A stretch of 54,398 nt of DNA from JAKOQB01 sp036824465. GTDB lineage: Bacteria; Pseudomonadota; Gammaproteobacteria; Burkholderiales; Burkholderiaceae_F. Position numbers and translations under genes: made by a program. This document shows, piece after piece, positions 1-9,107 of the stretch (its first letter is position 1; every line of letters starts with the position of its first letter). The notes below the pieces were generated by a model. It had not been told where the DNA came from, did not search any database, and worked only from the letters and a program-made list of their open reading frames with translations. The DNA lies in contig DAITAC010000015.1 of assembly GCA_036824465.1 (NCBI GenBank), positions 1-54,398 of the forward strand, given 5' to 3'.

Positions 1-55
1 GAGCAACTGATTCGTAATCAGTAGGTCGGTGGTTCGAGTCCACTCAGCAGCACCA
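1..55 (+). tRNA. tRNA-Thr (anticodon CGT), 3' part
   Basis: The window opens inside a tRNA. A 5-bp anticodon stem (ACTGA/TCAGT) encloses the loop TTCGTAA at 11-17, so the anticodon is CGT at 13-15, reading the Thr codon ACG. A T-arm with the TTCGAGT loop follows, then the 3' acceptor strand and an encoded CCA ending at 55. The acceptor 5' strand and most of the D-arm lie outside the window. Genes of this tRNA are frequent integration sites, and accessory DNA does follow here. No integrase and no repeated tRNA 3' end were found on the right-hand side. Confidence 0.9.
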
Positions 56-157
56 CCCAGCAAGGAAAATCGAGATTGTGGTCACTAACAAAAACGTGGC
101 TGACCGCTTGCCGTCTCCGTTCCGTATCCGTTGTCGGACTCCAACCGCGAGGCCAAG

Positions 158-391
158 ATGCTTCGACAAGTTACCGTCTATTCCTTCGAGACAACGCGCG
201 GTTTTGCGCAAATACGTCTCAGCAATGGGCGTTGGCATGTGTGCTGGCGGGATGACGGCCTTGGGAACTACGTGTCGCCTCAACAAGCACTCGACGATTT
301 GGTCGGCGGTCACACATTCTCGCCGTCCGACGGCGTGGACACTTCGCAATTTGGATTGCCGGACAACCTGAACGATTGGGAGTCGCGGTAG
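158..391 (+). CDS. Small hypothetical protein
   Basis: A 77-residue ORF beginning at an internal ATG; an upstream in-frame TTG at 131 would add nine residues. It is a compact acidic protein with a Trp-rich stretch (GRWHVCWRDDGLGNY) and a C-terminal FGLPDNLNDWE. It has no signal peptide or membrane segment. The composition looks like a real globular protein and it appears to belong to a family of short conserved hypotheticals, but I cannot assign a function. It lies directly after the tRNA in the accessory stretch. Confidence 0.55.
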   Translation: MLRQVTVYSFETTRGFAQIRLSNGRWHVCWRDDGLGNYVSPQQALDDLVGGHTFSPSDGVDTSQFGLPDNLNDWESR

Positions 392-481
392 CCGCCGTCA
401 TAGGGACGCGTAGCGAGCTTGTCAGCGGTTCGCGAAGCCTGTGCGGCCTCAGCACAGCGGCATGTCTATCCGTAGGCTCCG

Positions 482-688
482 CTAGCGGTTTTCAAGCTCA
501 AACTTTGCCCACAGTTCATCGAGCCGCGAGTTCGCCTGTGCTTGTCTTGCGTTGCACGTGATCTTGGATTCCTCTCCGCTTGGACGTATGCCCGATAGAG
601 TCGCGCTCCAAGCCGCCATGTAGTCTTTCAAAGCTGCCTTGGCTGGAGTCTTTCTCACAACTTTTGCGGCGCTGTCGTAGCTAAGCAT
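482..688 (-). CDS. Small hypothetical protein
   Basis: A 68-residue ORF with a plausible Shine-Dalgarno (AAGGGA) a few bases upstream of its ATG on the minus strand. It is predicted soluble and mostly helical, with a conserved-looking C-terminus (SRLDELWAKFELENR). There is no recognised domain. It lies between the hypothetical gene at 158 and an hsdS remnant, so it may be a mobile-region orphan. It could also be a chance ORF. Confidence 0.4.
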   Translation of the reverse strand: MLSYDSAAKVVRKTPAKAALKDYMAAWSATLSGIRPSGEESKITCNARQAQANSRLDELWAKFELENR

Positions 689-711
689 TGCTTTCCCTTG
701 CCATTGCTTGA

Positions 712-894
712 TGCACAGGCCGTAATCGCTCTTCTCAGCCCAGCCATGAAACGGTAGTGGCGTTTGATCAAATGGCAGTTCCGATGTTCAGCCAGCTTCA
801 CACGCTTCAACGTCAAGTCCAGAACCTCCGCCGCACCCGCGACCTGCTGCTCCCGCGCCTGCTCTCCGGCCAGATCGAACCGCAAACCGCCTGA
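712..894 (+). pseudogene. hsdS: hsdS 3' remnant (type I restriction specificity subunit)
   Basis: An open frame follows the TGA at 709-711 and runs to the TGA at 892-894. Its last ~45 codons read like the C-terminal coiled-coil region of HsdS: AFDQMAVPMFSQLHTLQ, then LRRTRDLLLPRLLSGQI and a short tail. HsdS proteins are usually around 400-450 residues with two target-recognition domains; only the distal conserved helix survives here. No hsdM and no upstream hsdS part is present. This is a decayed relic, supported by an hsdR 5' relic on the other side of the neighbouring ATPase gene. Confidence 0.8.
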
Positions 895-912
895 GCCGGC
901 ACCCTCGTCGAA

Positions 913-1003
913 TCCGGATCGGCCGGCTTCATGTTCCGGATTCGCCGGCGCTAGCTTCCGGATTTGCCGCTTCTATATTCCGGATCTGCCGGCTACAATC
1001 CGG
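913..1003 (+). repeat. 22-bp-period tandem repeat upstream of the ATPase gene
   Basis: The core TCCGGATnnGCCGG starts at 913, 935, 957 and 979, exactly 22 bp apart, with a degenerate fifth copy (TCCGG) at 999. TCCGGA is itself palindromic. The 7-8 bases between cores vary. The array ends about 32 bp before the ATPase start codon. A spacing of roughly two helical turns, with variable filler, fits a multi-site operator for a dimeric DNA-binding protein; it could also be a simple satellite. Confidence 0.8.
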
Positions 1004-1034
1004 CACCGAAACCCGTCCCGCCCGCGGCGCGCGC

Positions 1035-2312
1035 ATGGCCAGACCGACCGTTTATGCCCGTGGCATCCGCACCCGCATCGCCGCGGCGCTGAAGGACACG
1101 CCCGTCGTGCTGGTCAACGGGCCGCGCCAGGCCGGCAAGACGACGCTGATCCGGCAGTACGCATCGGATCGCCGTCCCTATCTGACGCTCGACGACAGCG
1201 CCACGCTGGCAACCGCGCGCGACGATCCGCAGGGGTTCATCCAGCGGCTGGACACCGCAGTGATCGACGAAGTGCAGCGCGTGCCGGAACTGCTGCTGGC
1301 GATCAAGCTGTCGGTCGATCGGGACCGGCGGCCCGGGCGCTTTGTGATCACCGGGTCGGCGGACGTGATGGCTCTGCCGCGCGTGGCGGATTCGTTGGCC
1401 GGGCGCATCGAGGTGCTGTCACTGCTGCCGCTGGCGGGCGCTGAGTTGATTGGCAGCCCGGGGCGCTGGCCGGATGCGGTCTTTGCTGCGCTGGCTGAAG
1501 GCGCCGCGATGCCGGCCGTGCCGCAATCCAAGGCAGGCAAGCACACCGGAGGCGCGCTTGAACGCCGGGTGCTGCAGGGGGGATACCCGGAAGCCCTGCA
1601 ACGCGAAGACACCCGGCGGCGCAATGCCTGGGCGCGCGGCTACATCGATTCGGTGCTGAAGCGTGATGTCCGCGACATCGCGGCGGCCGAGAAGCTCGAC
1701 CAGATGCCGCGGCTGCTGTTTGCGCTGGCCCAGATGGCGGGCCAGTTGTGCAACTACACGCAGCTCGGCGGGCAGCTCGGACTCGATGCCAAGACCGCGC
1801 AGAAGTACGTCACCATGCTCGAGCAGTTGTTCCTCGTGCGGCGCATTCCTGCGTGGTCCGGCAACGCGCTGTCGCGGGTGGTCAAGACGCCGAAGATCCA
1901 GCTTCTCGACTCCGGCCTGCTGTGCAGCGTGCTCAAGCTCGACGAAGCCGGCATTGCCCGCAACCGCGGCGCGTTCGGCCACGCGCTGGAGTGCTACGTG
2001 TACGGCGAGCTGACGCGGCAATGTAGCTGGGCCGACGACACGTACGAGGTGCTGATGTACCGCGACCGCGATCAGATCGAAGTCGACTTCGTGCTGGAGA
2101 ACGCTGCGCACCAGGTCGTGGGCGTGGAGGTGAAGGCGGCGGCCGGCGTCCAGAGCGCGGATCTCGCCGGCCTGAAGAGGCTCGCCGCATTGACCGGTAA
2201 GCGATTCGTCGGCGGCGTGGTGTTCTACGACGGGATCAACGAGCTGCCGATGGGCAGTGCCGGCGGCAAGCCGCTGTGGGCGGTGCCGCTGTCCACGCTG
2301 TGGCTGACCTGA
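1035..2312 (+). CDS. AAA_14/DUF4143 ATP-binding protein
   Basis: A 425-residue protein, a usual length for the AAA_14 + DUF4143 family. The N-terminal P-loop ATPase has Walker A GPRQAGKTT (residues 29-37) and Walker B VIDE (D78, E79), followed by an ITGSAD sensor-like motif. The C-terminal half is DUF4143-like and ends in a nuclease-fold-like arrangement, D351 followed by E365-V-K367, which resembles a PD-(D/E)xK site. Such genes are common in accessory loci, often inside type I restriction operons; here an hsdS tail lies before it and an hsdR head after it. The cellular role of the family is not established. The ORF looks intact although its host locus is broken. Confidence 0.85.
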   Translation: MARPTVYARGIRTRIAAALKDTPVVLVNGPRQAGKTTLIRQYASDRRPYLTLDDSATLATARDDPQGFIQRLDTAVIDEVQRVPELLLAIKLSVDRDRRPGRFVITGSADVMALPRVADSLAGRIEVLSLLPLAGAELIGSPGRWPDAVFAALAEGAAMPAVPQSKAGKHTGGALERRVLQGGYPEALQREDTRRRNAWARGYIDSVLKRDVRDIAAAEKLDQMPRLLFALAQMAGQLCNYTQLGGQLGLDAKTAQKYVTMLEQLFLVRRIPAWSGNALSRVVKTPKIQLLDSGLLCSVLKLDEAGIARNRGAFGHALECYVYGELTRQCSWADDTYEVLMYRDRDQIEVDFVLENAAHQVVGVEVKAAAGVQSADLAGLKRLAALTGKRFVGGVVFYDGINELPMGSAGGKPLWAVPLSTLWLT

Positions 2313-2316
2313 TTCC

Positions 2317-2421
2317 ATGGCACCGCACGCCTACTCCGAGAACCAGCTCGTCGAGCAGCCGGCGATCGGGCTGTTTGCGACATCGGAACGAGCCTACGAA
2401 TGCTCGCCAGTCACTTGGTGA
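2317..2421 (+). pseudogene. hsdR: hsdR 5' remnant (type I restriction R subunit)
   Basis: Starting four bases after the ATPase stop, the ATG opens MAPHAYSENQLVEQPAIGLF, the highly conserved beginning of type I restriction R subunits. Similarity ends at about codon 21, and the frame closes after 34 codons at a TGA inside a perfect hairpin. A complete HsdR is about 1000 residues, so nearly all of the gene is missing. With the hsdS tail on the left, this shows the DUF4143 gene was once internal to an hsd operon. Confidence 0.8.
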
Positions 2422-2430
2422 CTGGCGAGC
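2402..2430. repeat. Perfect 13-bp hairpin at the hsdR break point
   Basis: GCTCGCCAGTCAC (2402-2414) and its exact reverse complement (2418-2430) are separated by TTG. No T-run follows, so this is not a canonical intrinsic terminator. It lies where hsdR similarity ends and 43 bp before the next gene, so it may mark a recombination junction or the end of a mobile repeat. Confidence 0.7.
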
Positions 2431-2472
2431 CCTATCTCAGCGTTCGTCGCGATCACACGTTAGTATTTCAGA

Positions 2473-3894
2473 ATGCACAAGGACAATTTCTTCATTCAGC
2501 CGGACCGCCGTGCCCTTCTGAAGGGGAACATTGAAATACTCGAACACGGTTTGGTAGAGCGCCGCCAGACCGTTCGACTGTGTCTTCTCTCAGCCCTGGC
2601 CGGTGAACATTCCTTGCTCATCGGTCCGCCGGGGACCGCAAAAAGCGAACTGGCTCGGCGCTTGCACACGGTTTTTCGCGATGCCAGTCACTTTGAGCGC
2701 CTATTGACCCGATTTTCCGTTCCTGAGGAGATCTTCGGGCCACTGTCCATCAAGGCACTGGAAGAAGATCGCTATGAGCGGCACACCGCTGGCTTCCTGC
2801 CGGAAGCCTCGATCGCCTTTATTGACGAAGTATTCAAGGCGAATAGCGCGATTCTCAACGCACTTCTTACCTTGCTCAACGAGCGTGAATTTGACAACGG
2901 TGCCGGACGGCAGAACTGCCCCCTCATTAGCGTTGTCGGCGCCACCAATGACGTCCCGGAAGACGAAGTGGCCGAAGCATTCTTCGACCGCTTTCTGGTT
3001 CGTCTGCCAGTTGCACCAGTGAGCGCCGCCGGCTTCGGTGAGTTGCTTCAGGCCGGGCCTGACTGCGATTGGGCGCCGCCCGCGCCCGAATCAGGATTAG
3101 GGAAGAGCGATCTTGCCGCGCTGACGAATGACGCGCTGGCGGTGGAAGTTCCTGCCATTTTGGTTGAAGTGCTTCGTGAACTGCGCCAGCACTTCGCCGC
3201 AGAGCAGTTTTACGTATCTGACCGTCGCTGGGTAAAGATCGTCTGGTTATTGCGCGTGGCTGCAGCCAGTGAAGGGCGAGCAGCGGTCGCGCTATGGGAT
3301 CTGCTGCTGCTTCCCTGGCTTACCGCGCCCGACGCTGCGCGTCAGGCTGCAGTCGCCGATTGGTTGGCGGCCCGGCTCGGTGTGCGGGAAGCGTACTCGC
3401 CAATCCGCCTGACGCGGGTCATCGAGGCCTTTGAGGCCCAGCTCCATGCGGAACTGAACGCCAACGAATTGGACTATGACGAATCCGGCCGCCTGAAATT
3501 GTCCAGCACCGATCTGGCCGACAACATCGGCGATGCAAAGAGGGGCGCGGCGGCTCCGCGCATGAAATACCGTCGCGCTCGCCGCTTTGGCGACACGCAT
3601 ACCGCGGCGCGCGTCTCCCAGGTCGATTCGTTGATTCTGCGCATTGCGGGCTATGCCAAGGAGATCGCCAGCCACGCCGAGACCCTCGCGGCTTACCGGG
3701 CACAGAGCTTATGGCTGGATGAGGGCCTGATGAATCGGGCCGCCGCGATTCTGGATGCCACGGCGGCGGCGATCGACAACCTCGCCGAGCGGGCGAGATC
3801 CGTTCATTCGGGTTTCCTGGAGCTGCCGCGGCTGACGGAAGACGACCGCGTGCGACCGGAACCCATTGCGCACGAATCGCTTGACGCAGTTTGA
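2473..3894 (+). CDS. ravA: RavA-like MoxR-family AAA+ ATPase
   Basis: A 473-residue AAA+ protein close in layout to E. coli RavA (about 500 residues). It has Walker A GPPGTAKS (51-58), Walker B IAFIDE (D118, E119), the RFSVPEEIFGPLS segment (80-92), an Asn sensor region near 159 and an arginine-finger-like FFDRF (R173). The YVSDRRW stretch in the lid region is typical of RavA, and a helical C-terminal tail follows. MoxR ATPases act with VWA-domain partners to mature or remodel metalloenzymes; RavA-ViaA has been linked to respiratory complexes in enterobacteria. Here the partner overlaps its stop codon. The E. coli regulatory context is absent, so the client is unknown. Confidence 0.85.
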   Translation: MHKDNFFIQPDRRALLKGNIEILEHGLVERRQTVRLCLLSALAGEHSLLIGPPGTAKSELARRLHTVFRDASHFERLLTRFSVPEEIFGPLSIKALEEDRYERHTAGFLPEASIAFIDEVFKANSAILNALLTLLNEREFDNGAGRQNCPLISVVGATNDVPEDEVAEAFFDRFLVRLPVAPVSAAGFGELLQAGPDCDWAPPAPESGLGKSDLAALTNDALAVEVPAILVEVLRELRQHFAAEQFYVSDRRWVKIVWLLRVAAASEGRAAVALWDLLLLPWLTAPDAARQAAVADWLAARLGVREAYSPIRLTRVIEAFEAQLHAELNANELDYDESGRLKLSSTDLADNIGDAKRGAAAPRMKYRRARRFGDTHTAARVSQVDSLILRIAGYAKEIASHAETLAAYRAQSLWLDEGLMNRAAAILDATAAAIDNLAERARSVHSGFLELPRLTEDDRVRPEPIAHESLDAV

Positions 3895-5450
3895 ATATTC
3901 CCGTTCAACGTCCGCTGCTTTTCGAAGCCAGGGAAAAACGCCTGGAGGCTCTCGATGGGCTGGCGCGTTCGCTTTGGCTCGGCGGGTTGACCAATTCGCA
4001 AGGTAGCCTCGAGCCGCGACTGCAATCGCTTGCCGCGTTGCATGGTGCGCTGCTGGCCGGCGTCATGCCGCCCCTGGAGGCATGGTGCTGGCCGCCCCGT
4101 CCGATTACGCAGTCTTTGCACGACGCGATGACCCGCCTCGGCATTGCCGCGTTTTGCGCGGGACAGAAGGAACTCACGGATACGGTGCAGATAAGCCTGT
4201 TGTTTCATCTCGATTTCATCGTCGACTATCAGGACCGCGGAGCCAGTGAGGCCGATGCCGTGCGCATGGCCATCGAGGCGTTTGTCGAGGATTGGTCGGA
4301 GCGCTGCGGGCAGATCAGCGAGCTGATCGAGGTCTTTGGTCACCTGCCGGACGACGGCAAGGACACCCGCTGGGATCAGATTCACGGCCTGCTGCGGTCC
4401 TCGGGATGGCAGGAGGTATTGCGCATTCGCCGGCTGCTCGAGCGGCTGCCTGAATTGGCGCGCGTCATTCGCGCACTCGGCCGATGCCAGCAGACGGATG
4501 AGACCGATGCCCGCAGCCCCATCACAGTCGACGTCATGGACGACGCGGTCGCACAACGTCCGGAAAATCATACGGTGCGTATCCCGGATATGCCCGGAGA
4601 GACTCGGGGCATCTACCGTTCGGATCGGATCGCCCGCATGCTGCCTGCCGAAGCCATGCTCCTCGGCCATCCACGCCTGCGCCTGGTCTGGCATGCCCGC
4701 CGCGCAGAGCGCACGCTTCTCAGCTACGAGGACGATGACCGCATGGAAGAGGTACTACTACATCAATCCAGGGTTTCGCGCCCCCGTCCCCGTTTGCAGC
4801 CTGGCAAACGACTGGAAATGGGGCCGATTCTGGTGTGCGTCGATACGTCGGGCTCCATGCAGGGAGGCGCCGAAGAAGTGGCGAAGGCCGTCGTCCTGGA
4901 GGCCATGCGTACTGCGCATGCGCAACATCGACCCTGTCATGTCTTTGCGTTTGGCGGAACCGACGAGTTGATCGAAATGGAACTGGCCGTGGATAGCGAC
5001 GGTATCGACACGCTGATTCGATTTCTCGGGCAGGGGTTTCGCGGTGGTACTGATATCTGCGGCCCCCTGGAAAGGGTCATTGCCAAACTTGAAGACCAAC
5101 ATTGGCAGTTGGCCGACCTTCTGATCGCTTCCGACGGAGAATTCGGCGCTACGCCGGAGCTTGCTGCCCGCCTCGATGCTGTCAAGCGCGACCTGGGGCT
5201 GCGCGTCCAGGGCGTGCTCATCGGTGATCGGGAGACGGCTGGGTTCCTGGAAGTTGCCGACCACATCCTTCCGATCCGTGACTGGCGCCGCTACGGCGGA
5301 TCCAACGCGGATGCCCCGATACATTCACATCGCCTTACGGCGATGTACTTTTCGGGGGCGCTGCGCAACGAGGAGAACCGCCGAGCGACGGTCTCAGGAG
5401 ATATCGCGGCGGCGACGATCCGCGGCCAGCACCGTGGCGAAACGACCTAG
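3891..5450 (+). CDS. viaA: ViaA-like VWA-domain protein
   Basis: A 519-residue protein with a C-terminal von Willebrand A domain. The metal-ion-dependent adhesion site is complete: D318-T-S320-G-S322, T387 in GGTDI and D415 in ASDGEFG. The N-terminal ~300 residues are helical, as in ViaA (483 residues in E. coli). The only start that fits is a TTG overlapping the preceding TGA (TTGA), which implies translational coupling. MoxR ATPases and VWA proteins commonly form such pairs (RavA-ViaA, CbbQ-CbbO, NorQ-NorD). Family membership is clear; the exact orthology to ViaA is inferred from the RavA partner. Confidence 0.8.
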   Translation: MNIPVQRPLLFEAREKRLEALDGLARSLWLGGLTNSQGSLEPRLQSLAALHGALLAGVMPPLEAWCWPPRPITQSLHDAMTRLGIAAFCAGQKELTDTVQISLLFHLDFIVDYQDRGASEADAVRMAIEAFVEDWSERCGQISELIEVFGHLPDDGKDTRWDQIHGLLRSSGWQEVLRIRRLLERLPELARVIRALGRCQQTDETDARSPITVDVMDDAVAQRPENHTVRIPDMPGETRGIYRSDRIARMLPAEAMLLGHPRLRLVWHARRAERTLLSYEDDDRMEEVLLHQSRVSRPRPRLQPGKRLEMGPILVCVDTSGSMQGGAEEVAKAVVLEAMRTAHAQHRPCHVFAFGGTDELIEMELAVDSDGIDTLIRFLGQGFRGGTDICGPLERVIAKLEDQHWQLADLLIASDGEFGATPELAARLDAVKRDLGLRVQGVLIGDRETAGFLEVADHILPIRDWRRYGGSNADAPIHSHRLTAMYFSGALRNEENRRATVSGDIAAATIRGQHRGETT

Positions 5451-5493
5451 GGAATCGCCACTTGTATCGTCGCCGACACGGGGATGAGCACCG

Positions 5494-6345
5494 GTGAGTT
5501 TCGCCACTGATTACCTTGCGCAGTTGGAAACCTTCGCTGCCGGAGGCCAACTGCCTCGTATCCGGGCGCTGCATCTGCCGCCGGCTCAACCGACGCAGGA
5601 CAACAAAGGAGAGTTCTGCGCCTTGGAACTTGAGGACGGTTCTATCGGCCTTTCCTACGTTCTGCTTGGCGACACCCTGGAGCGACTGCGTAACGAGATC
5701 GACGGTCTTGGTCTTTGCGGTGCCGACGCTATGGCGGTGGCGCGCCGCTACGCAAGCGACAGCGGACTATGGAAGACCATCGGATTCGCCACCGCCAATG
5801 CTCTCACGCGTTGCCTGTTTGAGCGCGCGGGATTCCGCCCGGACGACAGTGCCGACTCCATCGGGCAGATGAACCCACAGCCGGATGACCACATCGGGAT
5901 GATTGGACTCTTCAAACCGCTGATCGGCCGGGTCCTGGAGACTGGCGCCCGGCTCACGGTCGTTGAATTGAAGGCAGAGCTGGCCGGCAACAGCGATGGC
6001 TATTGCGTGACACTCGATCCTGGGCGACTTTCGGATTGCACCAAGGTGATCTCTACGAGCACGCTGCTGCTAAACGACACGCTCGATCGCATGGTGGCTT
6101 ACTGCCGCAGGGCCAAATGGTTTGCGATGGTCGGACCCAGCGCAGGATGCCTGCCTGATAAGTTGTTCTCACGCGGAGTAACACTCCTTGGGGGCACTTG
6201 GGTCAACAATCGAGAGGGGTTCACTGCGGCACTGAAAAGCGGCGAGCCTTTTGGCGACCACGCGAGCAAATTTGCCTTGACCGCGACGAACTACCCGGGG
6301 TGGCGCGCGTTGATTCAAAGAGCCTGTAAGTGGAGGCTGCGTTAG
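5494..6345 (+). CDS. DUF4213/DUF364 protein (putative heavy-metal chelation fold)
   Basis: A 283-residue protein that fits the DUF4213 (N-terminal, enolase-N-like) plus DUF364 (C-terminal, Rossmann-like) architecture. The C-terminal half carries the family's signature run: KVISTSTLLLNDTLDRM (184-200), then MVGPSAGCLPDKLF (212-225) and LLGGTWV (231-237). C171 and C182 could be ligands. DUF364 proteins have been described as putative heavy-metal chelation proteins, on thin evidence. The start is a GTG with GGGGATGAG upstream. It lies 43 bp after the VWA gene on the same strand, so it is probably the third gene of that operon. Confidence 0.7.
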   Translation: MSFATDYLAQLETFAAGGQLPRIRALHLPPAQPTQDNKGEFCALELEDGSIGLSYVLLGDTLERLRNEIDGLGLCGADAMAVARRYASDSGLWKTIGFATANALTRCLFERAGFRPDDSADSIGQMNPQPDDHIGMIGLFKPLIGRVLETGARLTVVELKAELAGNSDGYCVTLDPGRLSDCTKVISTSTLLLNDTLDRMVAYCRRAKWFAMVGPSAGCLPDKLFSRGVTLLGGTWVNNREGFTAALKSGEPFGDHASKFALTATNYPGWRALIQRACKWRLR

Positions 6346-6650
6346 CCAAGGGGCGACCGCTTTTCTCATTGCGCCAAGACGGCTTTGCGCCCATTCCGCT
6401 GAAAAACTCGGGATCTGGTCTGACTCGAGAATATGTCTGACGCCAATGCAAACAAGGATGTCGCGGTGTGGGTGTGCCCGCGTTCACAATAAGGACAGCC
6501 TTGGTTGAATCTTTCGTGGAGCATCGCGGCCCCCGCGTTCGCAAATTCTCTTCGCCTCCACGAGCCTGAAGATTCTTCATCGAGCAATGACTTGATGTTT
6601 GATGAGCCGTGGACACAGCGCGGCGGCGATCGCCTGCATAATGCGCGGCG
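6346..6650. other. Gene-free gap before the ABC importer
   Basis: There are 305 bp between the DUF364 gene and the ABC ATPase, with base composition less GC-rich than the importer genes. I see no convincing gene, no strong hairpin with a T-run and no repeat of the tRNA 3' end. It probably contains the right-hand boundary of the accessory stretch and the promoter of the importer operon. Confidence 0.4.
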
Positions 6651-7721
<1,071 letters not shown>

Positions 7722-7832
7722 TTGGATTGAAATGGACCCGGTCCAAGGTTGCAGTCTTGAAAGACTTGATCCGTTGCGGTTTCGTTGGCGAAACCGGGAA
7801 CTGATCAAGCACGTTAACGGAGGAGGAAGACC

Positions 7833-9107
7833 ATGAGATGGCTGTTTGCAGTCCTGCTTGCGGCGCTTTGTTTGGCCACCACCCCGGCGCGCGCCGCCAC
7901 CGAGCTCACGTTCTACTACCCCATTGCGGTGGGCGGTCCGCTTACCAAGGTGATCGACGGCTACGCCCGTCAGTTCGAGAAGGAGTACCCGGACATCAAG
8001 GTCAATCCCATCTATGCCGGCAACTACGACGATGCGCGCATCAAGGCGCTCGCGGCGCTGAAGGCCGGGCAGTCAGCGCCGCTGTCGGTGCTGTTTTCGA
8101 TCGACATCTACGAACTTCTCGAGCAGGACGCCATCGTGGCGTGGGATGACCTCGCGACGACGGCCGACGACAAGGCCTGGCTCAAGGCGTTCTATCCGGC
8201 GCTGATGGCCAATGGCACGTACAAGGGCAAGGTGTACGGCATTCCGTTCCAGCGCTCGACCATCGTGCTGTACTGGAACAAGGAAGCGTTCAAGGAGGCA
8301 GGGCTCGACCCGGAGAAGCCGCCCGCCAACTGGAACGAGATGTCGCAGATGGCGGCCAAGCTCGTCAAGAAGGACGCTTCGGGTAACGTCTCGCGCTGGG
8401 GCGTCATGGTTCCATCGACGGGCTACGCCTACTGGATGTTCCAGGCCTTCGCGCGCCAGAACGGCCACGACCTGATGAACAGGGAAGGCAACGCCACCAA
8501 CTACGCGCACGCGGATGTGATCGACGCGCTGCAGTACTGGCGCGATCTCGGCGCGAAGCACAAGGTGATGCCGGAAGGCACGGTCGAGTGGGGCACGCTG
8601 CGCCAGGCCTTCACCGAGGGCAAGACCGCGATGATGTGGCACACCACCGGCAACCTGACCGCTGTGAAGGACAGCGCGAAGTTCCCGTTCGGTGTGGCCA
8701 TGCTGCCCGCCTCCAAGCAGCGCGGCTCGCCGACCGGCGGCGGCAACTTCTACATCTTCAAGAAGACCACGCCCGAGGAGCGCAAGGCGGCGCTCGCGTT
8801 CGTCAAGTGGATGACGGCGCCCGAGCGCGCCGCTGACTGGAGCATCGCCACCGGCTACGTCGCCACGCGGCCCGATGCCTACGCGACGCCGAAGCTCAAG
8901 GAGTACGCCGCCGGCTTCCCGCAGGCCGTTGTCGCGCGTGATCAGTTCGAGTTCGCGACCCCCGAGCTGTCGACGTTCCAGACCGGGCGCGTCCGGAAGC
9001 TGCTCGATGACGCGATCCAGGCTTCGCTCACCGGCCAGAAGACGCCGGCGGAAGCGCTGAAGGCCGCACAACAGGAAGCTGACCGGCTGCTGAAGCCTTA
9101 TCGATGA
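7833..9107 (+). CDS. ABC transporter periplasmic substrate-binding protein (UgpB-like)
   Basis: A 424-residue family 1 extracellular solute-binding protein. It has a classical signal peptide, with a hydrophobic core after MRWL and cleavage near residue 21 (PARA-A). The mature part begins with ELTFYYPIAVGGPL, and motifs such as YGIPFQRSTIVLYWNKEAF and PTGGGNFYIFK are typical of glycerol-3-phosphate/carbohydrate-binding proteins. AGGAGG lies upstream of its ATG. It captures the ligand in the periplasm for the two permeases that follow with overlapping starts. Confidence 0.85.
   Translation: MRWLFAVLLAALCLATTPARAATELTFYYPIAVGGPLTKVIDGYARQFEKEYPDIKVNPIYAGNYDDARIKALAALKAGQSAPLSVLFSIDIYELLEQDAIVAWDDLATTADDKAWLKAFYPALMANGTYKGKVYGIPFQRSTIVLYWNKEAFKEAGLDPEKPPANWNEMSQMAAKLVKKDASGNVSRWGVMVPSTGYAYWMFQAFARQNGHDLMNREGNATNYAHADVIDALQYWRDLGAKHKVMPEGTVEWGTLRQAFTEGKTAMMWHTTGNLTAVKDSAKFPFGVAMLPASKQRGSPTGGGNFYIFKKTTPEERKAALAFVKWMTAPERAADWSIATGYVATRPDAYATPKLKEYAAGFPQAVVARDQFEFATPELSTFQTGRVRKLLDDAIQASLTGQKTPAEALKAAQQEADRLLKPYR

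Noticed and set aside
913..1003. CRISPR array
   Set aside because: The repeat core is only ~14 bp with 7-8 bp filler and four copies; there are no spacers of normal length and no cas genes.
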